DNA of 40,143 bases from Collimonas sp. OK242 (lineage in GTDB: Bacteria; Pseudomonadota; Gammaproteobacteria; Burkholderiales; Burkholderiaceae_D): contig NZ_FNOR01000027.1 of assembly GCF_900107095.1 (NCBI RefSeq), forward strand, positions 1 through 40,143, in the 5' to 3' direction. The translations under genes and the position numbers were made by a program. The notes under the pieces were generated by a model. It was not told the origin of the DNA. It made no database searches and was given only the letters and a program-made list of their open reading frames with translations. Below, piece by piece: positions 14,638-22,659 of this stretch; position 1 is the first letter of the stretch, and every line of letters starts with the position of its first letter.

Positions 14638-15948
14638 TTATAAGGTCTTGATCAGTACCAGCGATTTCCGTTGCCAGTTATACATGTGCTGGCGATCCTT
14701 CGGCAGGTCGTCGACGGTGGCGTGGACGAAGCCGCGCCTCAGGAACCAGTGCGAGGTGCGGGTAGTCAGCACGAACAGCTTGCTGAAGCCTGCCGCGCGC
14801 GCCCGGCTTTCCATGTGTTTCAGGATACGTTCGCCGTCGCCCTGCGCCTGGACCTCCGGATTGACCGTGAGACAAGCCATTTCCGCCATTTTTTCGGTCG
14901 GGAAAGGATAGAGCGCGGCGCAGCCGAAGATCACGCCGTCATGCTCGATGACCGAGAAGTAATGAATCTCGCGTTCGATCAGCTCACGGCCGCGCTTGAC
15001 CAGGGTGCCATCGTTTTCCAGCGGTTCGATCAGTTTCAGGATGCCGCCGACGTCTTCAATCGTGGCTTCGCGCAGGCTTTCCAGGTTTTCATAGGAAATC
15101 ATGGTGCCCACGCCATCGTGGGTAAACAATTCCAGCAAGACCGAACCGTCGGTAGCGAAAGGCACCACGTGGGCGCGCGGCACGCCGGCGTTACAGGCCT
15201 TGATCGCGTGCTGCAGATAGAAAGCCGAGTCAGCCGGCAGGCAGCCGCTGTCCAGCACCGCCTGCGCCTGGTGCGAGGACAACTCGCGGATTTCGGTCTC
15301 GCCGGCGTCTTTCATCAACGGCGTTTCGCTGATGAAAATCAGCTTTTCGGCGCGCAGCGAGATCGCCGCCGCGACCGCCACGTCTTCCATGGTCAGGTTG
15401 AACGCTTCGCCGGTCGGCGAAAAGCCCAGCGGCGACAGCAATACCAGGCCGCCGGCGTTGAGGATAGGATGGATGGTGTCGTAGTCGATCTTGCGCACCA
15501 CGCCGGTCAGCTGCAGGTCGGCGCCGTCGATCACACCGAGCGGACGAGCGGTGACAAAGTTGCCGGAAATGATACGAATCGCGGCATGCGCCATCGGCGT
15601 GTTGGGCAAGCCCTGGCTGAAGGCGGCTTCGATATCCAGGCGCAGTTCGCCGGCAGCTTCCTTGGCGCATTCCAGCGCAGCGGTATCGGTAATCCGCAAA
15701 CCGTTGTGAAAGCGCGCTTCTACGTTACGCAGCGCCAGCTGTTCTTCAACCTGCGGTCGGGAGCCGTGCACAATAACCACCTTGATGCCAAGCGCATGCA
15801 GCAGCGACAAGTCTTGCGCCAGCACCGGCAAGGCGCCGGCGGTGACCAGTTCGCCCGGAAAGGCGACGACAAAGGTCTTGCCGCGAAAGGCATGGATATA
15901 GGGCGCGACCGAGCGCAGCCATTGTACGAATTCATTAGGATTTTCCAT
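14638..15948 (-). CDS. argA: N-acetylglutamate synthase (amino-acid N-acetyltransferase)
   Basis: A 436-residue enzyme that makes N-acetylglutamate from glutamate and acetyl-CoA, the first step of arginine synthesis. Residues ~15-285 form an amino-acid-kinase-like domain (FRGKTFVVAFPGE, VVIVHGSRPQVEEQL), the seat of arginine feedback in the family. Residues ~295-436 form the GNAT domain (CLTVNPEVQAQGDGERIL acetyl-CoA loop, FVLTTRTSHWFLRRGF). ATG 15948 gives the usual MENPNEFVQWLRSV start. An earlier ATG at 15957 is possible, and TATAAT lies at 15962-15957, so a leaderless or very short leader cannot be excluded. Three near-copies of ATCAAGAC lie at and after the stop codon (14614-14650). It is divergent from the gene at 16089. 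Confidence 0.95.
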   Translation of the reverse strand: MENPNEFVQWLRSVAPYIHAFRGKTFVVAFPGELVTAGALPVLAQDLSLLHALGIKVVIVHGSRPQVEEQLALRNVEARFHNGLRITDTAALECAKEAAGELRLDIEAAFSQGLPNTPMAHAAIRIISGNFVTARPLGVIDGADLQLTGVVRKIDYDTIHPILNAGGLVLLSPLGFSPTGEAFNLTMEDVAVAAAISLRAEKLIFISETPLMKDAGETEIRELSSHQAQAVLDSGCLPADSAFYLQHAIKACNAGVPRAHVVPFATDGSVLLELFTHDGVGTMISYENLESLREATIEDVGGILKLIEPLENDGTLVKRGRELIEREIHYFSVIEHDGVIFGCAALYPFPTEKMAEMACLTVNPEVQAQGDGERILKHMESRARAAGFSKLFVLTTRTSHWFLRRGFVHATVDDLPKDRQHMYNWQRKSLVLIKTL

Positions 15949-16088
15949 GCCGCACATTATAAGGGGAAATGACGGCGGGCAGCGGGCCGGGTGGGCACGG
16001 ACGCCCACCCGGCGTTTCTGTTTGGCGACAAGTGTTGGACATTACCGCAAAGTGAGCGCCGCGCGATCCGCGATGCGATAATCCGGGC

Positions 16089-16604
16089 ATGACAAATATG
16101 CTTACACCGACAATTACAGTGGAGTTCGAACCCGGCGACGTGCAAAAACTGTTGCAGCACGCAGAAGCGGCGGCCGCACACTTGCCCTGCATGGGCGATC
16201 AATTTGTTGCCAAGTATTATGCCGGCGGTAAGGTGATCACCAAGAACGACTGGCCCGACGTCGGCCAGATCGACATCGCCAGGATTCCGCCGGCCTTGTT
16301 TCTGGTCAACGACTCATTTCTGATGAGCAACGGCATCGACCCGGCGCAAGCCATCGTCTGCGTTTATAAGAATGGCCACATCGCCTCGGAGCAGCAAAAC
16401 GAGAGCGATGCTTTCGCGCTGGGCTCGGAAGAGTTGCCCAACGTGACGCGGATACTGGTCCGCGATTTTGCAGGGATAGAGAGCGCGCAGAAAATCCGCA
16501 TCACGTTTCAGCACGATCCGCGCAAAGGGCCGCTAGTCTCGCTGGAAATGGTGCCGCAAAACGGCGAGCCGGCGGCGATCAGGATAGTCAACCGCCGTCA
16601 GTGA
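16089..16604 (+). CDS. Unrecognised 171-residue soluble protein
   Basis: I do not recognise a family. The frame has sound codon use for this genome. The protein is acidic to neutral with no signal peptide or membrane segment. Features include LPCMGDQFVAKYYAGGKVI near residues 32-50, alternating hydrophobic strands (IPPALFLVNDSFLM, AIVCVYKNGHI) and VTRILVRDFAGIE in the second half, suggesting a small alpha/beta or beta-rich domain. ATG 16089 lies 140 nt from the divergent argA start, and ATG 16101 (M5) is an alternative. An 8-bp GC hairpin (16592-16599 with 16606-16613) spans the stop codon and may help end transcription, but no T-run follows. The downstream gene is convergent. Confidence 0.7.
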   Translation: MTNMLTPTITVEFEPGDVQKLLQHAEAAAAHLPCMGDQFVAKYYAGGKVITKNDWPDVGQIDIARIPPALFLVNDSFLMSNGIDPAQAIVCVYKNGHIASEQQNESDAFALGSEELPNVTRILVRDFAGIESAQKIRITFQHDPRKGPLVSLEMVPQNGEPAAIRIVNRRQ

Positions 16605-16634
16605 CGACGGCGGCATCGTCGGCGGTTTCGTTGC

Positions 16635-16982
16635 TTAGCGGTCGGCCAATTCCAGGCTGACGATAGTCAGCGCGCCGTCGACCTTGTCGATGGCAAACTC
16701 GATCTTGTCGCCAGCCTTGAACTGTTCCAGCATGACCGGATCGCCAGCTTTGTACAACATGGTCATGGCCGGCATGCCGAAGTTGGGGATTTCCGCATGC
16801 TTGATGGTGATCTTGCCGGTGCCGCTATCTACCTTGCGTATTTCACCGGCCACCATCGGCAGCGCGGTCTGGTCTGCCGGCGTGGTTTGCATTTCGGTGT
16901 TGTCGCTATTGGCTGCCATGCTGCTCAGGGGCAGGCCGATGATGAATGTGGCGAGGATGACGATTATCTGCAGGTATTGCAT
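16635..16982 (-). CDS. Small periplasmic copper-binding protein, CusF-like
   Basis: A 115-residue exported protein. Residues 1-23 form a signal peptide (cut after SSMA). The mature part is a CusF-type OB-fold domain: GEIRKVDSGTGKITIKH, then IPNFGMPAMTMLY, and a C-terminal strand AIDKVDGALTIVSLEL. The metal-site residues are His62, Met73 and Met75. The Trp that caps Cu(I) in E. coli CusF corresponds to Met70, as in many CusF-like proteins of other operons. CusF hands Cu(I)/Ag(I) to a CusCBA efflux pump, but no pump gene is adjacent. ATG 16982 has AAAGGACT about 8 nt upstream. It probably forms a single-gene unit, so a copper role is by family only. Confidence 0.82.
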   Translation of the reverse strand: MQYLQIIVILATFIIGLPLSSMAANSDNTEMQTTPADQTALPMVAGEIRKVDSGTGKITIKHAEIPNFGMPAMTMLYKAGDPVMLEQFKAGDKIEFAIDKVDGALTIVSLELADR

Positions 16983-17242
16983 GGTCAGAGTCCTTTCAAA
17001 CTGGGTGAATCAATATCCGTTACTTGGATGGCATGGGGCTTTCCAGGATGATTTGATGAACATGGGGGCGATCGGTGGCATATCAAGCGTCGAAGCCTCG
17101 CCCGGAAAGTTCGATACTCCATGACTGCAGGCAAAAAGTACCGGCTTTTTACAGCTCGTTACGAAATGCCGGATTGATATTATTTTGGAATATTCGGCCT
17201 GTTCTTTGCATTCAAGCAAAGAGTCAGTGCGGGCCAGTCGAG

Positions 17243-17614
17243 TCAGATATTGCGATCGGTTACAACATAAAATTTGCTGGCGTTCTCAAGAATTTCAAAC
17301 ATGCCTTTGAAACCTGGCGGGATGATGCCGGTGTCGCCAGGGCCGAATGATTTGACTGCGCCGGTGCTGTCGCAGCTGATTTCTACCTTGCCGGTAAGTA
17401 TGTGAAAAAATTCATGTTTGGATGCCGCCATCGAAATCTTGTAGGCGCCGGTTTCTGCGCTCCAGATGCCGGAACTCAATCCGAATGAAGGGTCAACGAA
17501 ATAACTGCGTGTGGTTCTTTGCGGCGCGCCCTTGACGCGCATCTCCGGATCCGGCTGGCGAACGGAAATATCTGGTTGGATCTCGGCGTAGCTGATGATG
17601 GTTGCAGTTGTCAT
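17243..17614 (-). CDS. Cupin-domain protein (Cupin_3/DUF861 type)
   Basis: A 123-residue single-domain cupin resembling the EutQ/ureidoglycine-hydrolase-like Cupin_3 group: GIWSAETGAYKI, the first cupin box around SKHEFFHILTGKVEI, and the second box GPGDTGIIPPGFKGMFEI. Only some of the usual metal-binding histidines are present (His67, His71), so an enzymatic role is uncertain. It follows the AstE/AspA-like gene by 67 nt on the same strand and is the last gene of the minus-strand row headed by the TtuC-like dehydrogenase. A small hairpin (17203-17222) lies just downstream without a T-run. Confidence 0.8.
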   Translation of the reverse strand: MTTATIISYAEIQPDISVRQPDPEMRVKGAPQRTTRSYFVDPSFGLSSGIWSAETGAYKISMAASKHEFFHILTGKVEISCDSTGAVKSFGPGDTGIIPPGFKGMFEILENASKFYVVTDRNI

Positions 17615-17681
17615 GGTGAGTAGCGGATGCGGGCGTTAAAAAAATTGAGACAGTCGTAGTCGGCGTTGAAAATGTAGATGG

Positions 17682-18647
17682 CTAGTCCAGAATGCGTCCG
17701 AAACGGAGCACCGTGACACCGGGCCGCAACTGGCGCAAGGATGGCATCACCAATACGCAGTCAGGATAGGGAGTGGTGATCGGCTGGCCGCTGTCCCAGC
17801 CGATTACAGTGCCTTGTTCGGCAAAGGTTTCCAGGCCGGTATAGGCGCCGGCAAAGCGGAAGTTCATGCTGCTGGCAACCACCGGTTGCGTAACCTTGAT
17901 GACGATGCTGGCAGCCGACTGCTCCGGCCACCAATCGTGCGGCAAGTCGCTGCGTTCGATGACGCCGGCCAGCAACAGGAAGCGCGCAGTACTGTGCTTG
18001 GCAACCCTGACGCTGGCAGCTTCCCAGTGCTGGCCGCATTCGATCAACAACGCGTTTCTGGCGCTGGCGTTGTCGCCGAAGGCGCCATAGTCGCGCATGC
18101 GGCGACCCTCTGGATGGCCGGCATCGCTGATCACATGCTGAGGAATATTCAATTGCCGCGCCAGCGCTATGCCTTTGGGCAGCGGGCCGGAAACGATCAG
18201 CGGTGCGCTGCGTTCATGCATGGAATGGATGTCCAGCAGTAGATCCACCGTATCGATCACCGGCAACATGGCGCGCGCGCGGCGCAATTCGGACGAATCA
18301 CGCTCCCGATCGTCAAGCACTTCCCGGGTCCAGACGCGATTCAAATCCTGATCGATAAAACGCGATGCATCCGGGCGCAGCGGATCGAAGCGCTGGTACC
18401 CCTCGACGTTGGCGAAGGACAGCGTCAATTTGCCACGACGCGGTTTGAGGCCAAGATCCAGCAATGCCTTGACCACGATTGCGCCGCACACCTCGTTACC
18501 ATGTGTGAGGGCGTTGATCATGACGTGAGGGCCGTCGCCCTGCGAGGAAAAGCTATATACATACGGGATGCCGGTATTGCCGGCGCTGTAGGGCAGCAGA
18601 TCAGGGAAGGCGATTTCGATCGGATATTCAGGGAAGACGTTGCTCAT
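17682..18647 (-). CDS. AstE/AspA-family zinc hydrolase (succinylglutamate desuccinylase / aspartoacylase-like)
   Basis: A 321-residue cytoplasmic metalloenzyme of the M14-like AstE/AspA family, which removes acyl groups from N-acyl amino acids. Zinc ligands are His49 and Glu52 in THGNEVCG and His141 in DIHSM. The substrate-binding DQDLNRVW is at 99-106, and the catalytic-type Glu lies in LLIECGQHWE. It lacks the genes of the Ast arginine pathway around it, so the N-acyl substrate is unknown. Neighbours (a semialdehyde dehydrogenase upstream, a cupin downstream) suggest part of a catabolic route. A MITE-like element (18703-18969) lies 55 nt upstream, between it and the dehydrogenase gene, and may have altered its expression. 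No strong ribosome site precedes ATG 18647. Confidence 0.85.
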   Translation of the reverse strand: MSNVFPEYPIEIAFPDLLPYSAGNTGIPYVYSFSSQGDGPHVMINALTHGNEVCGAIVVKALLDLGLKPRRGKLTLSFANVEGYQRFDPLRPDASRFIDQDLNRVWTREVLDDRERDSSELRRARAMLPVIDTVDLLLDIHSMHERSAPLIVSGPLPKGIALARQLNIPQHVISDAGHPEGRRMRDYGAFGDNASARNALLIECGQHWEAASVRVAKHSTARFLLLAGVIERSDLPHDWWPEQSAASIVIKVTQPVVASSMNFRFAGAYTGLETFAEQGTVIGWDSGQPITTPYPDCVLVMPSLRQLRPGVTVLRFGRILD

Positions 18648-18702
18648 GGCTTCGATCTTGAAAATAGGATTAAGGTTGGCGAAAGACTGATGGCATTCAA
18701 GC

Positions 18703-18969
18703 TAGGGCCTGTTAACAATTAATTTGGGAGTGCGAACGCGCGGCAGGCGTTGCGTGCCTAGGCGCAGCGACGCGACGTAGCGGTGCTACGGCAAGAAGCT
18801 GCAACAACGGCATGCGACGCCTGCAGCCGTTCCCGGAGGGTTCAAACCAAAACGTGCGCTGGCCGCGTTGCATGGCTTGCTGGGGCACCAGCCCCAGCTG
18901 CGCCACGCGCCTTGCCAGCACACGTTTTGGTTTGAACGCATCTCCCGAATTAATTGTTAACAGGCCCTA
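18703..18969. mobile_element. 267-bp MITE-like element with 28-bp terminal inverted repeats and nested internal palindromes
   Basis: The ends 18703-18730 and 18942-18969 are inverted copies matching at 27 of 28 positions. Each begins TAGGGCCTGTTAAC and continues AATTAATT(T/C)GGGAG. The outer bases are TA on both sides, as expected for TA target duplication (IS630/Tc1-like transposition). Inside are a second inverted pair, 18840-18856 with 18921-18937 (17 bp perfect, extended by GCTGGC/GCCAGC after one mismatch), and a small CTGGGGC-ACCA-GCCCCAG hairpin at 18880-18897. There is no transposase frame. The right end runs into the semialdehyde dehydrogenase gene and supplies its stop codon at 18950-18952. 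Confidence 0.8.
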
Positions 18970-20467
18970 AGCCGCCCTGGCAAAGATATTTGGTGTGCAT
19001 GTAGTCATCCAGGCCGTAGCGCGAGCCTTCACGGCCATAGCCGGATTCCTTGACGCCGCCGAAAGGCGCCGCTTCGCTCGCCAGCGCGCCTTCGTTGATG
19101 CCGACAATGCCGCTTTCCAGATGGTTCGAGACGCGCCAGATGCGCGCTGCGTCGGCGGCGTAGAAATAGGCGGCCAGGCCGAACGGCGTGTCGTTAGCCA
19201 TCTGTATGGCTTGTTCTTCGCTGCTGAAGCGAAACAGCGGCACCACCGGCCCGAAGGTTTCTTCCTTGAATAACAGCATGTCCGTGGTGGCGTCGCCGAG
19301 TATGGTCGGCGCAAAATAAAACGGTCCGCTGGCGAGATCGTTCCGTATCGCAGATCCGCCCAACAGCAGGCTGGCGCCGTGGGCCAGCGCATCCTGCACA
19401 TGGAGCGAGATTTTTTCGATCGCACGGGCATTGATCATCGGCCCGATCTGGACTCCATCGGCATGGCCGGGGCCGACCTTGAGCGCAGCGACCCGCGCCA
19501 CCAGTTTGTCGGCAAAAGCCTGGTACACGGAATCTTGCACATACACCCGGTTGGGCGACACGCAGGTCTGGCCGCCATTGCGGAATTTGGCCGCCATCAA
19601 GCCGTTGACGGCAGCATCCAGAGCGGCGTCGTCGAAGACAATAAACGGCGCGTTGCCGCCCAGCTCAAGCGACAATTTTTTCAAGGTCGAGGCAGAGCCG
19701 CGCGCCAGATGTTTGCCCACCGGAGTGGAGCCGGTGAAGGTGATCTTGCGCACCCGGCTGTCTTGCAGCCAATCGTCGACCACAACCGGGGTTTGGGCGC
19801 GCGAGGCGCTGACGATATTGATGACGCCCGGCGGGAAGCCGGCTTGCTCGGCCAGCCAGACCAGCGCCAGTGCGGTCAGCGGCGTATCTTCGGCAGGCTT
19901 GGCCACCACTGTGCAGCCGGCGGCCAGCGCCGGTGCGATCTTGCGGGCAATCATCGCCAGCGGGAAATTCCACGGCGTGATTGCCGCCACGACGCCAACC
20001 GCTTCGCGCACTACGCTCATGCGTTTGCCGCGGACCTGGTCGGGAATCACGTCGCCGTAGGCGCGTACCGCTTCTTCGGCAAACCATTCGACATACGTGG
20101 CGCCATAGGCAACTTCGGCGCGTGCCTCTGCCAGCGGCTTGCCTTGTTCGCGGCAGATCAGCTTGGCGAGATCGTCGGTGTTGGCAAGAATCAGCGCGTG
20201 CCAGCGTTTGAGCAGACGGGCGCGATCGCGGGCGCAGGTTTGCCGCCAAGGTTCCAGCGCTGTCTGCGCGGCATCGCTGGCGGCGCGGGCGTCGGCGGCG
20301 CCGCCATCGGCGACTGCGGTGAAATCCTGGCCGCTGGCCGGATCGGCGACGGTAAAGCTGGCGCCGCTGTGGGCTGCGCGCCAGGTGCCGCCGATAAAAT
20401 GCTGCGAACGTAGCAATTCCGGATTACTTAACAAGAGAGGCATGGACGATTCCGATAAGAGACTCAT
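18950..20467 (-). CDS. gabD: NAD(P)-dependent aldehyde dehydrogenase, succinate-semialdehyde type
   Basis: A 505-residue aldehyde dehydrogenase close to GabD-type succinate-semialdehyde dehydrogenases, which oxidise succinate semialdehyde to succinate. Landmarks are TPWNFPLAMIARK and VAKPAEDTP for cofactor binding, FTGSTPVGKHLA, Glu268 in LELGG and the nucleophile Cys302 in NGGQTCVSPNR. The related EETFGPVVPLF and a KESGYGREG-type C-terminus follow. The usual end is KYLC-GGL followed by a stop. Here five residues (GPVNN) and the stop come from the terminal repeat of the MITE, so the element sits exactly at the gene's 3' end. The enzyme should still work. ATG 20467 has GAGG upstream and lies 8 nt after the TtuC-like gene. 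ATG 20443 is an alternative start. Confidence 0.88.
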   Translation of the reverse strand: MSLLSESSMPLLLSNPELLRSQHFIGGTWRAAHSGASFTVADPASGQDFTAVADGGAADARAASDAAQTALEPWRQTCARDRARLLKRWHALILANTDDLAKLICREQGKPLAEARAEVAYGATYVEWFAEEAVRAYGDVIPDQVRGKRMSVVREAVGVVAAITPWNFPLAMIARKIAPALAAGCTVVAKPAEDTPLTALALVWLAEQAGFPPGVINIVSASRAQTPVVVDDWLQDSRVRKITFTGSTPVGKHLARGSASTLKKLSLELGGNAPFIVFDDAALDAAVNGLMAAKFRNGGQTCVSPNRVYVQDSVYQAFADKLVARVAALKVGPGHADGVQIGPMINARAIEKISLHVQDALAHGASLLLGGSAIRNDLASGPFYFAPTILGDATTDMLLFKEETFGPVVPLFRFSSEEQAIQMANDTPFGLAAYFYAADAARIWRVSNHLESGIVGINEGALASEAAPFGGVKESGYGREGSRYGLDDYMHTKYLCQGGLGPVNN

Positions 20468-20475
20468 GGCGCACC

Positions 20476-21567
20476 TCAGGCAGCAGCGCTGATCAGGCGG
20501 GCGATAGCTTGCCCCATCTCCGTGGTGGAGGCGTTGCCACCCAGATCGGCGGTATGCGGTCCGCTCGCCAGCACCGACTTGATCGCGGCGACGATGGCGT
20601 CATGTGCCTGCCGGCCGGCGCCGCTGCCGTCGGTGAGGAAATCGAGCAGCATGGCGCCGGACCAGATCATCGCCACCGGATTGGCGATATTCTTGCCGTA
20701 GATGTCGGGCGCGGAACCGTGTACCGGTTCAAACAGCGATGGGAATTTGCGTTCCGGATTCAGGTTGGCCGATGGCGCCAGGCCGATGGTGCCGGTACAC
20801 GCCGGCCCCAGGTCGGACAGGATATCGCCGAACAGATTGGAGGCGACCACTACGTCGAAGCGTTGCGGCTGCAGTACGAAACGTGCGCACAGGATATCGA
20901 TGTGCTGCTTGTCCCAGGCTACATCCGGGTAGGCGCTGGCGACTTCCGCCGCCCTGGCGTCCCACCAAGGCATGGAAATCGAAATGCCGTTGCTCTTGGT
21001 GGCGACGGTGACGTGCTTGCGGGCGCGAGTCCGGGCCAGTTCGAAGGCATACTTGAGTACCCGTTCGGTGCCGCGGCGCGAAAACACCGCCTGCTGCATG
21101 ACGATCTCGTGCGGCGTACCTTCGTACATGATGCCGCCGACCGACGAGTATTCTCCTTCCGTGTTTTCACGCACGATCATCATGTCGATGTCGCCTGCGG
21201 CACGTCCCGCCAGCGGACTGCGCACGCCTTCGAAAGTCTGCGCCGGGCGCAGGTTGATGTATTGGTCGAATTCGCGACGGAATTTCAGCAACGATCCCCA
21301 TAAGGAAATGTGATCGGGAACGATGGCGGGCCAGCCGACCGCACCAAAATAAATAGCATCCATTCCTGATAGTTGTGCTTTCCAGTCTTCAGGCATCATG
21401 CTGCCGGTAGTTGCGTAGTAGTCGCAGCTGGCCCAATCGAATTGCGTCAATTCCAGCGTGATGCCGAAACGTTTGGCGGCTGCGCTGACTACGCGCAGGC
21501 CTTCCGGCATGACTTCTTTGCCGATGCCGTCACCGGCAAGCACGGCGATTTTGTAGACGGTATTCAT
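20476..21567 (-). CDS. Tartrate/D-malate dehydrogenase family protein (TtuC/DmlA type)
   Basis: A 363-residue NAD-dependent beta-decarboxylating dehydrogenase of the isopropylmalate/isocitrate fold. The N-terminus IAVLAGDGIGKEV, the loop LLKFRREFDQYINLRP, VRENTEGEYSSVGG, the metal-binding segment NLFGDILSDLGP and the cofactor site EPVHGSAPDIYGKNIANP are all typical of the TtuC/DmlA branch (tartrate dehydrogenase/decarboxylase, D-malate dehydrogenase) rather than LeuB. It lies divergent from a LysR gene, as dmlA lies next to dmlR in E. coli, and a clean LysR-type palindrome occupies the shared intergenic region. It is the first gene of the row with the semialdehyde dehydrogenase. The exact hydroxy acid is uncertain. 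Confidence 0.87.
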   Translation of the reverse strand: MNTVYKIAVLAGDGIGKEVMPEGLRVVSAAAKRFGITLELTQFDWASCDYYATTGSMMPEDWKAQLSGMDAIYFGAVGWPAIVPDHISLWGSLLKFRREFDQYINLRPAQTFEGVRSPLAGRAAGDIDMMIVRENTEGEYSSVGGIMYEGTPHEIVMQQAVFSRRGTERVLKYAFELARTRARKHVTVATKSNGISISMPWWDARAAEVASAYPDVAWDKQHIDILCARFVLQPQRFDVVVASNLFGDILSDLGPACTGTIGLAPSANLNPERKFPSLFEPVHGSAPDIYGKNIANPVAMIWSGAMLLDFLTDGSGAGRQAHDAIVAAIKSVLASGPHTADLGGNASTTEMGQAIARLISAAA

Positions 21568-21635
21568 GATGTCCTCTTTCTGTGGCGGTGTCGGCCGGGG
21601 GAAGGTGCAGCCAGATTCACAAGCTAGTGCAGAAC

Positions 21636-21664
21636 ATTATATTCACTCTGATTAGGAATATAAT
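21636..21664. promoter_or_regulatory. Palindromic LysR-type operator between the dehydrogenase and its divergent regulator
   Basis: ATTATATTC (21636-21644) and GAATATAAT (21656-21664) are perfect 9-bp arms around 11 nt. This gives TTC-N11-GAA, which contains the LysR-type T-N11-A box. It lies 69 nt from the start of the TtuC-like gene and 41 nt from the start of the LysR gene, the expected place for autoregulation and divergent activation. Confidence 0.8.
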
Positions 21665-21704
21665 TTGTGTTTTGTTGAATCATTGTGCACAGATCGTGAA
21701 TAAA

Positions 21705-22613
21705 ATGCCGACCCCGGAAGATTTGCGCGTATTTATCGCCGTGGTGCGTAAATCGAGCTTCTCGGCCGCCGCCGATGAACTGGGCAGCTCTCCTGCCTAT
21801 GTCAGCAAACGTATCCGGATTCTGGAAGAGGAGCTGGCAACCCGCCTATTCCAGCGCACCACGCGCAGCGTAGTGATCACCGAGGAAGGCGAACGCATTT
21901 ATCACTGGGCGCAGCGGATACTCGACGATATCGATCACTTGCTGCAGGAAGTGTCGATCACGCGCCAGGTGCCGCGCGGAGCGCTGCGCATCAGCAGCAG
22001 TTTCGGTTTCGGCCGCAATGTCGTCGGTCCGGCGATTTCGCTGTTGCTGGAGCGTTATCCGCTGTTGTCGGTGCGTTTCGAGGTATTCGACCGGCTGGTG
22101 GATATCGCCAGCGAAGGTTTTGATCTGGATGTCCGGGTCGGCGACGAGATTGCGCCGCACCTGATTGCACGCCGGCTGGCGTCGAACCATCGGATCTTGT
22201 GCGCGGCCCCGGCTTATCTGGAGAAGCGCGGCCAGCCACAGGCGCTGAGCGAACTGGCGCAGCACGATTGCCTGGTGATCAAGGAGCGCGACCATCCGTT
22301 CGGAGTGTGGAAGTTGCGTGCCAACGGCGAACAACAAACGGTCAAGGTCACCGGGCCGCTATCGACCAATCACGGCGAAGTGGCTGTGCAATGGGCCATC
22401 GACGGCCGCGGTGTGGTGCTGCGTTCAATCTGGGACGTCGGTCAATATCTGCAAAATGGCCAGTTGCTCAGGATATTGCCGGCGTACAGCCAGGAAGCCA
22501 ATGTCTGGGCGGTCTATCCATCGCGCCTGAGTAATTCGTCCAAGGTGCGGGTCTGCGTCGAGTTCCTGCAGGAGTATTTTTCCAACCTCGACGCTGCCGA
22601 CACGTCGAAATAA
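21705..22613 (+). CDS. LysR-family transcriptional regulator, DmlR-like
   Basis: A 302-residue LysR regulator. The N-terminal helix-turn-helix (about residues 3-62) reads PEDLRVFIAVVRKSSFSAAADELG followed by SPAYVSKRIRILEEELATRLF and the TRSVVITEEGE wing. A periplasmic-binding-like effector domain fills residues ~90-295. The frame extends upstream, but ATG 21705 is the family start. The nearby motif and the divergent TtuC/DmlA-like gene match the DmlR-dmlA pair, so it probably activates that gene in response to a hydroxy acid such as D-malate or tartrate. The effector is inferred. It converges with the Lrp gene downstream. Confidence 0.9.
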   Translation: MPTPEDLRVFIAVVRKSSFSAAADELGSSPAYVSKRIRILEEELATRLFQRTTRSVVITEEGERIYHWAQRILDDIDHLLQEVSITRQVPRGALRISSSFGFGRNVVGPAISLLLERYPLLSVRFEVFDRLVDIASEGFDLDVRVGDEIAPHLIARRLASNHRILCAAPAYLEKRGQPQALSELAQHDCLVIKERDHPFGVWKLRANGEQQTVKVTGPLSTNHGEVAVQWAIDGRGVVLRSIWDVGQYLQNGQLLRILPAYSQEANVWAVYPSRLSNSSKVRVCVEFLQEYFSNLDAADTSK

Positions 22614-22659
22614 GAATCGGCCCGGCGTCGCGCCTCGGCGGATATTCCGTTTTCAGTTT

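Noticed and set aside
22614-22659. Shared terminator between LysR and Lrp genes
   Set aside because: Only a 4-bp GGCG/CGCC stem could be found, too weak to call.
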